A stretch of DNA of 64,000 nucleotides, from the NCBI GenBank assembly GCA_015698045.1, contig BLAL01000356.1:620001-684000 (forward strand), in the 5' to 3' direction. The stretch comes from Rhizophagus clarus. Taxonomy: Eukaryota > Glomeromycota > Glomeromycetes > Glomerales > Glomeraceae. The notes under the pieces were generated by a model, which made no database searches, was not told the DNA's origin, and was given only the letters and a program-made list of their open reading frames with translations. Within the stretch, counting starts at the first letter, position 1. Each line of letters starts with the position of its first letter. This document shows, one piece after another, positions 58,636 through 64,000 of this stretch. The position numbers and the translations under genes were made by a program.

Positions 58636-59911
58636 ATGTTCCAAAGAATTTACTATCCTGTTGCCACTTTGAGAGGGAACAATTATATCCTTTGTCATAC
58701 TATTTAAGTTCTTAACGGCAGATAGATCTTTGCCATTTCAAGAAACCTTGAAGGTTTCTCTTATAAAATTTATTAACGTATCAAAGCTACCAATCTTTTT
58801 CATTTCAGAGAGATTTACAGCAGTGAGCTGTTGATTCAAGAGTTTTTGAACAAAATGTTCATCAACATAGTCTTTTACTTCTTTATTTGACAGGCTACCA
58901 GTGATCACTCTACAGTTAATTATTTTTTATTAACATAACAATAAACTCATTAGATATAAGATATATTATTAAACAATAAAATAAAATATACTTATTTTTT
59001 CTAATATTTTTATATTTATTTATCTCATGTTCAATATTTTGATTAAGTTTATTACGGTAGTCAGCAAAAGCTTGACGAGTTTTCTCTAAGAAATTTTTTC
59101 CTTCTGTACTTTAAATTGAACCTTAAAGATTTTTTTAATTAATTCATCAAATGTTTCCCCACGTGGGTTGCAGATATGAAAAAAGAGACATTTGATGGAC
59201 TTGTCCTAAAGACGAGCATTATCCTAAAATATTAAAAGATATGTCATTTACTTAAGAATTGGGTACAAAATAAATATATTTAACACTAACATCAGCACTA
59301 GACGTTGAAGATGTCGAGCCAGAACTGAAATCTATTTCTAACATTTTATTTGCTAGATAAAGAATATGTGGATGGGCGACAAGAAAATTGCATATTTCTA
59401 AATTACTTTTAAACCCAACAGGAATGGATTCATCTAAATTTACGAGTTTATTATCCATCATATTCATTTTATTTCTATCATGAACATCACTATCATTATC
59501 TGAACTATCACTTTTCTCTTCTTCATGATCTTCTCTTTCTTTTTCATCTTCCCTTCTATCATCTTTTTCTCTTCCATCATCATCTTCTCTTTCATCATTA
59601 TTTCTTTAGTTAGAAGCTAAACCTATTATTTAGTAGTATATCATTTAATTAAAGATTAAATATATTATTAAATATTAAGGCCACATACATATATGATATG
59701 TATATAATATTTACCTGAAATAAATTGATCAACATCGTTAATATTGGTCTCCCTCCTTTTCTTCGCTTTTTGACTTAGACTTTGATTTTTCAAAATCGTT
59801 ACTATTATACATATTTTCAGTATCATTTTATTTTCAAAGTAAAATTTATTATAATTATATTTTATAAAATTATATACCTGCTGTCTCTTGATTTGCCTCA
59901 TATTTGGACAT
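58636..59911 (-). pseudogene. Degenerate five-exon gene with an acidic segment, family unknown
   Basis: Minus-strand exons 59,911-59,878 (MSKYEANQETA), 59,801-59,715 (SQKAKKRRETNINDVDQFIS, basic then polar), 59,616-59,291 (EDDDGREKDDRREDEKE, a charged Asp/Glu/Arg stretch, then VGFKSNLEICNFLVAHPHIL), about 59,225-58,992 (LFFHICNPRGETFDELIKK, RQAFADYRNKLNQNIEHEI) and 58,919-58,636 (SLSNKEVKDYVDEHFVQKLL). Phases agree at most borders, which fixes the start at 59,911. Three stops (TAA near 59,604, TAG near 59,208, TGA near 58,739) and a frameshift near 59,115 break it. I recognise no domain. The charged middle and helical ends suggest an intracellular protein. Confidence 0.55.
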
Positions 59912-62290
59912 AGCAAAAAATAAAGATACAAGATACAAAAATTCTGTAATACAAAAATTCAAACAAAGTAAAATATAAATAAGAAACCTCATCCCAATTC
60001 CCAAACCCCTGAGCTGACCTTGCATTTCCAAATTTATATGGTATATGTTGAGATTATACCATATTGAGATGTTTATTTCGTTACAATCTTATAAGGGGAG
60101 ATGATTTGTTTAGAATTGAAAATAGAATCAATTTGAATTATACAAAAATTTAAATTTTAATTATTTAACATATTGACATATTTACATAATGAAAGGAAAT
60201 TTTTATTTAACGAAAGGAAAATTTAAATTTAACAAAGAAAAATTTAGATTTACTTATTTAACGAAAGGAAATTTTTATTTGTAAGTTGCTAAAGTATTTG
60301 TTTATGAACAAATAGGACTATCATTATATCATTCAATAAGAATCTGCAGATGTTTATCTAAGATAAATTTGCACTTCCTTTTTTGATTAAGCGCAGTAAA
60401 CATAACCTTTTACAGCCATAATTGCTGATATAATACATACTATAGTACAAAATACAAATAAATATTAGAGTGAGATTATTTAATTAACAGATTTTGCTTT
60501 AGTTAAGTTTGGAGATGATGCTTGAATCTTGATCGATTGATAATAACAAATAATGAATAAATGCACTTTAAATATAAATGAGAGCCATGTTTTAAATAAT
60601 AATGCAAAGTATATAATTAAATGATTATATTGTATTGTTTAGTTTATTATTATTATATTGTAAATCTTGACATTTTTATATTGATGATAAAATAATAACG
60701 TAAAGCGTGAATATAAGAAAAAAACTTTTTACATAATATGTGGTAAACATCTCTAGCTTATGTAAATATGGCTCTAAGGCAATCCTTGTATCAATGTCTT
60801 GACAGTAATATCACACAGGTCAAGAACATAATATTTGCAGCTCTAAGTGATACAAGAGTGTGATCAAATCTAAAATTCCATTTTCTGGTACATGTTTATT
60901 GATCATCTAATCAATAATTAATCTATATTTGGATAGTTCAACAGTGTATCGTATCGAATATTGACCTCTTATACCAATTTCTTGAAAGAATTCTTCTATA
61001 TATTAGTAAAACTTCAGTAATTTATTTTTTTTTTATATGTTTAGTGAAATTACAGCCTAGATTAGATTATCTTTTTTTTCACTAATCAGATTAGATTACT
61101 ATAATTAGATATATTAAAATAACCATATAATTAATAACCTTCATTGGTAAAATGCAACTGAATAAAGTAAAATTTTTAATTTTTAAAGTTTATAAAAATA
61201 TTCTTAGGAACTAGACGAATATGCGACCTTATTTATTAAAATGATGTTACATTATAACAATTTAGTATTACATATAACCTAAAAATTTCAATTTTAATGT
61301 AATTCAAATTGGCATTATGATTTCAGCCAGAATTAAGAAAATTTTGGCCAGAATTAAGATTTAAAGATTGTTAATTTTAACTATTTGTATCAACTTTGAT
61401 CAACTTTAAGTTTACATATATACTATAGGTTATAGGCCATACTATACCAATAATTTATATTGTGATATCATAGTACAAAAATCTCTCTTTAATTTTTGTA
61501 ACATTTCTACTGACTGATAAATATTATAAAATAATAAAAAAAATTATAAAGATTTGCAATTACCTAATATGATAATAACTATACTGTTTTTTAAAAATTA
61601 TAATTATTTTAGCATTCAATGATTAGAGCTTTGATTATACACAAAGTTGAAATTAAAACCCAAAAGTCAAAATATTTCAACTTGAAAAGGTCAAAAGTCA
61701 AAATTAAAGTTAAAATAGTTGAAATTACGTCATAGTCATGTGATTTTTATAATTATAATTTAATACCAAATTTTAAATGTAAATAACTCCATTAATATTC
61801 ACTGGTCAAAATCAATTCTATCGGGTACATATCGGGGACTTATATATCGGCAGCTAATCGGATAAATATTGGATATTTTTACATATCGGGTACCCGATTT
61901 ATTACACTTCAAAATATGCCTAATTACCAAGACCCCGATATCTAAACTATTGGTCACCGATATGTTATTTAATATATATCGGGCACAGTTCTATCTTACA
62001 CATATCGGGTATCCGATATGTGATACAAATTTTAATACGTTAGATTTCATATTATATAACGTATTAAGAAATTTTTTAGAGTTTACTTTCTTTATAGATT
62101 TTTCTTTTTAGAAATTTTTAATTCGTTTAATGTAGTTAAAAAATTTTTATTGTCTTATTTGTTGAATGCATTATCAAGTTTATAAATTTTTTGTAAAGTG
62201 TTTAAAAGTATAATTATTATTGTTAATATTTTTATTTTATTACGTATTTTATTACAATAAATTAATAAAAAAGTTACAGTCATTTATAAT
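59912..62290. other. AT-rich region with a minus-strand gene scrap
   Basis: On the minus strand 61,010-60,830 reads EEFFQEIGIRGQYSIRYTVE, a stop, then HVPENGILDLITLLYHLELQ, a coding-like remnant I cannot name. GGCCAGAATTAAG palindromes lie at 61,325-61,365. The rest shows no signal. Confidence 0.4.
61820..62030. repeat. Cluster of ATATCGGGTACCCGAT-type palindromes
   Basis: TATCGGGTACCCGATTTATT (61,883), TATCGGGTATCCGATATGTG (62,001), with single arms at 61,828, 61,845 and 61,975. Probably ends of a small MITE; boundaries not clear. Confidence 0.45.
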
Positions 62291-62296
62291 ACAATT

Positions 62297-62326
62297 TTAA
62301 GAAAAGTTTGCTCAAACTTTTCTTAA
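62297..62326. repeat. Perfect 14-bp hairpin
   Basis: TTAAGAAAAGTTTG, CT, CAAACTTTTCTTAA. It lies at the border of the splice-module array; similar inverted AAGTTTAA pairs border the purine tracts of elements 1 and 2. Could be a TIR remnant or a terminator-like fold. Confidence 0.6.
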
Positions 62327-62385
62327 TCGTGATCATGTTAGGATCAAGAGGAACAAGGGAAACTGCAACCTAAAATAAATAAAAG

Positions 62386-62930
62386 AAACGTTAAAACTGT
62401 TTCTTTAATATTCAAAAAATATCCCTCCTTCCCTCCTTACATTTCAAGTCCGGAGTCCAGCAATCTGAAAAAAATAAAGAAAGAAATGTTAGTAACGTTT
62501 CTTTAACATTAAAAAAAATCACCACCCTTTCCAACTTACATTCCCAAGTCCGGTTTGTCCAAGAAGGCCGGCAACCTAAAAAAAATAAAGAAAGAAACAT
62601 TAGTAACGTTTCTTTAATATTAAAAAAAAAATTCCCCGCCCTTTCTAACTTACATTCCCAAGTCTGGTTCGTCCAAGAAGGCCGGCAACCTAAAAAAAAT
62701 AAAGAAAGAAACGTTAGTAACGTTTCTTTAATATTAAAAAAAAATCACCACCCTTTCCAACTTACATTTCCCAAGTCTGGTTCGTCCAAGAAGGCTGGCA
62801 ACCTAAAAAAAATAAAGAAACGTTAGTAACGTTTCTTTAATATTAAAAAAAAATTCTCCCACCCCTTCTAACTTACATTCCAAGTCTGGGAGTCCAGCAA
62901 CCTAAAAAAAAAATAAAAAAAAAATCATGG
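62386..62930 (-). repeat. Array 3: five splice-bordered modules with TACTAAC spacers
   Basis: Minus-strand modules 62,901-62,877 (25 nt), 62,802-62,766 (37), 62,689-62,654 (36), 62,575-62,540 (36) and 62,464-62,441 (24). Each is entered by TTTTTTAG and left by GTAAG. The core GTTGCCGGCCTTCTTGGACA...CCGGACTTGGGAAT shares both ends with the array 1/2 module. Each spacer contains AAGAAACGTTACTAACGTTT, a near-perfect palindrome that includes the canonical branch-site word TACTAAC. Confidence 0.85.
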
Positions 62931-63576
62931 TTTAGAAAACCGTAAAAATAGATTGATCATGATAATCAATGATCGTCAAATTAAATTAAAATGCCGAAAC
63001 TATTGCATGTAAACGCCAAAAGGTTTCGGCAGTTTAGCAAAAATGAGTTTGATCATGTATTTTGAAAATGTGAAAGATTATTTCAAGATTTTATATTGTA
63101 AATTGATAGATTAGTTCTCTCAATTTGATCTATGGAAAGATTTTAGTAACATTTTGGAAGAATCAGCGGTATTAGATCTGTCACGCCTAAATGTACCTTT
63201 TTTAAAAATTTATTGGAGACATTTCATCATTACAATATATTATATAATATATGACGACAGATTGTTTATTTAATTAATACTTTAATAAAAAAAAATGAAT
63301 GTTTAAATAAAAGCAATTTATTATAATAAGCTTTAATTACTTATAATTGAGGTCGAATTTTTTAATTTCAAATTATAAAATAGTAAAAATATTAAAATAA
63401 TAATTAGATGACTATATAAAATATATATATATTTAATAAAAAATAATAATAATAAAAGATAATAAAAAATAAAAAATAAAAATAATAAAAATATAAAAAT
63501 ATAAATAAAAAATAAAAATAAAAATAAAATATAAAAAATACAAAATAAAAAAAAAATAAAAATAAAAAAATATAAT
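62931..63576. other. AT-rich region with poly-A/T microsatellite
   Basis: 63,440-63,570 is almost pure AATAAAA-type repeat. No gene seen. Confidence 0.5.
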
Positions 63577-64000
63577 TTACGGATTCTGAGGCCACCGATG
63601 CGCAGTGTTTCTACGCCGCCTACGACTGTGGTGGTTCCCTAAGAAATATATATAAATTTAGAACTTAAATAACTTAAATATAAATTAAAAAAATTCTTAA
63701 TAATTACCAGGTCTGTCCCAAAACCTTGTGCGGAACTGCCTATAATATCTTTCTCCTTCCCGGGACTACCTTCCATTTCGCACACCATTCCTCCATTCAC
63801 AGAAATTCTAAAAATGTTAATACTATTAATTTTTTATTTTTTTTTATTTTTTTTTTTTATGATTTATTATTATTTTACTAACATTAAAATTTCTGACCAA
63901 GTTTCTCCACTTTCTTTCTACCTGTTGGCCAGTGAACCTCACGCGGAACTGTCTTCGAATTCTTTGAGCTAGGCTCTCCCAGAATTCGGAGCGGTCCCTT
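63577..64000 (-). pseudogene. Third Myb/SANT-like gene, 3' part, running off the right edge
   Basis: Minus-strand exons: one from beyond 64,000 to 63,883 (RSEFWESLAQRIRRQF, RFTGQQVERKWRNLVRNF), 63,807-63,708 (EWRNGVRNGR, TAG, SREGERYYRQFRTRFWDRP) and 63,638-63,577 (basic tail SRRRRRNTAHRWPQNP, TAA). Introns are GT-AG and phases agree. FWES...KW..L plus the second conserved FW.RP box is the Myb/SANT-like pattern. The arginine run could act as a nuclear signal. It matches the split gene at 22,984/4,871 exon for exon. One in-frame TAG in the middle exon makes it a probable pseudogene. The N-terminus lies outside the window. Confidence 0.65.

Noticed and set aside
63404..63595. 63-residue Phe/Tyr-rich frame
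   Set aside because: AATAAAA microsatellite read on the minus strand.

Overview
This window looks like nuclear DNA of a fungus with a very AT-rich, transposon-filled genome, most likely an arbuscular mycorrhizal fungus (Glomeromycotina, Rhizophagus-like). This is an inference from base composition, short GT-AG introns with a TACTAAC-type branch site, and the mix of LINE-like, TTAA-flanked and hAT-like elements. I see no complete housekeeping gene, rRNA, tRNA or CRISPR array. Almost everything with structure is a mobile element, often nested, or a broken host-type gene.

Left part (1-23 kb). A decayed LINE ORF1 lies on the minus strand at 250-2635. A Myb/SANT-like gene on the minus strand is split in two: its 5' half is at 22,793-22,984 and its 3' half at 4,871-5,287. 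Between the halves is a 17.5-kb head-to-tail block of LINE units (5,304-22,776). A 16-bp direct repeat flanks the block, and GAATTTAAATTC-like sequence also stands at each internal junction. LINE copy A (RT, RNase H) is interrupted by a 4.6-kb insertion carrying a splice-signal array. Copy B (zinc knuckle, AP endonuclease, RT, RNase H) is interrupted by a 555-bp hAT-type MITE.

Middle part (23-45 kb). Two related elements with about 34-bp inverted ends (CATCAGGAAATTTTTT...) and TA target duplications lie at 23,800-29,920 and 39,021-44,018. Each carries a minus-strand array of tiny exon-like modules, a purine/pyrimidine tract and tandem repeats, but no recognisable transposase. The first holds an ORF1-only retroelement. 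The second is itself inserted in another ORF1-only retroelement, which sits in a hAT-like MITE. Between them is the one apparently intact gene of the window: a nine-exon, 1,103-codon DDE-type transposase in a 4.4-kb element with perfect inverted ends and TTAA duplications (31,657-36,079).

Right part (45-64 kb). A 74-bp satellite is split by a 1.5-kb TA-flanked element. A second Myb/SANT-like gene is broken by a 940-bp hAT MITE with a perfect 8-bp duplication. A 2.9-kb hAT-like element carries sixteen copies of a 41-nt exon-like module. There is also a degenerate multi-exon gene with an acidic segment, a third splice-module array, and a third Myb/SANT-like gene fragment at the right edge.

The most unusual theme is the repeated, position-exact arrangement acceptor AG / about 24-80 nt module / donor GT, with branch-site-like TACTAAC or ACTAAT between modules. 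It recurs in at least five arrays, and three of them are carried by elements with different target duplications.
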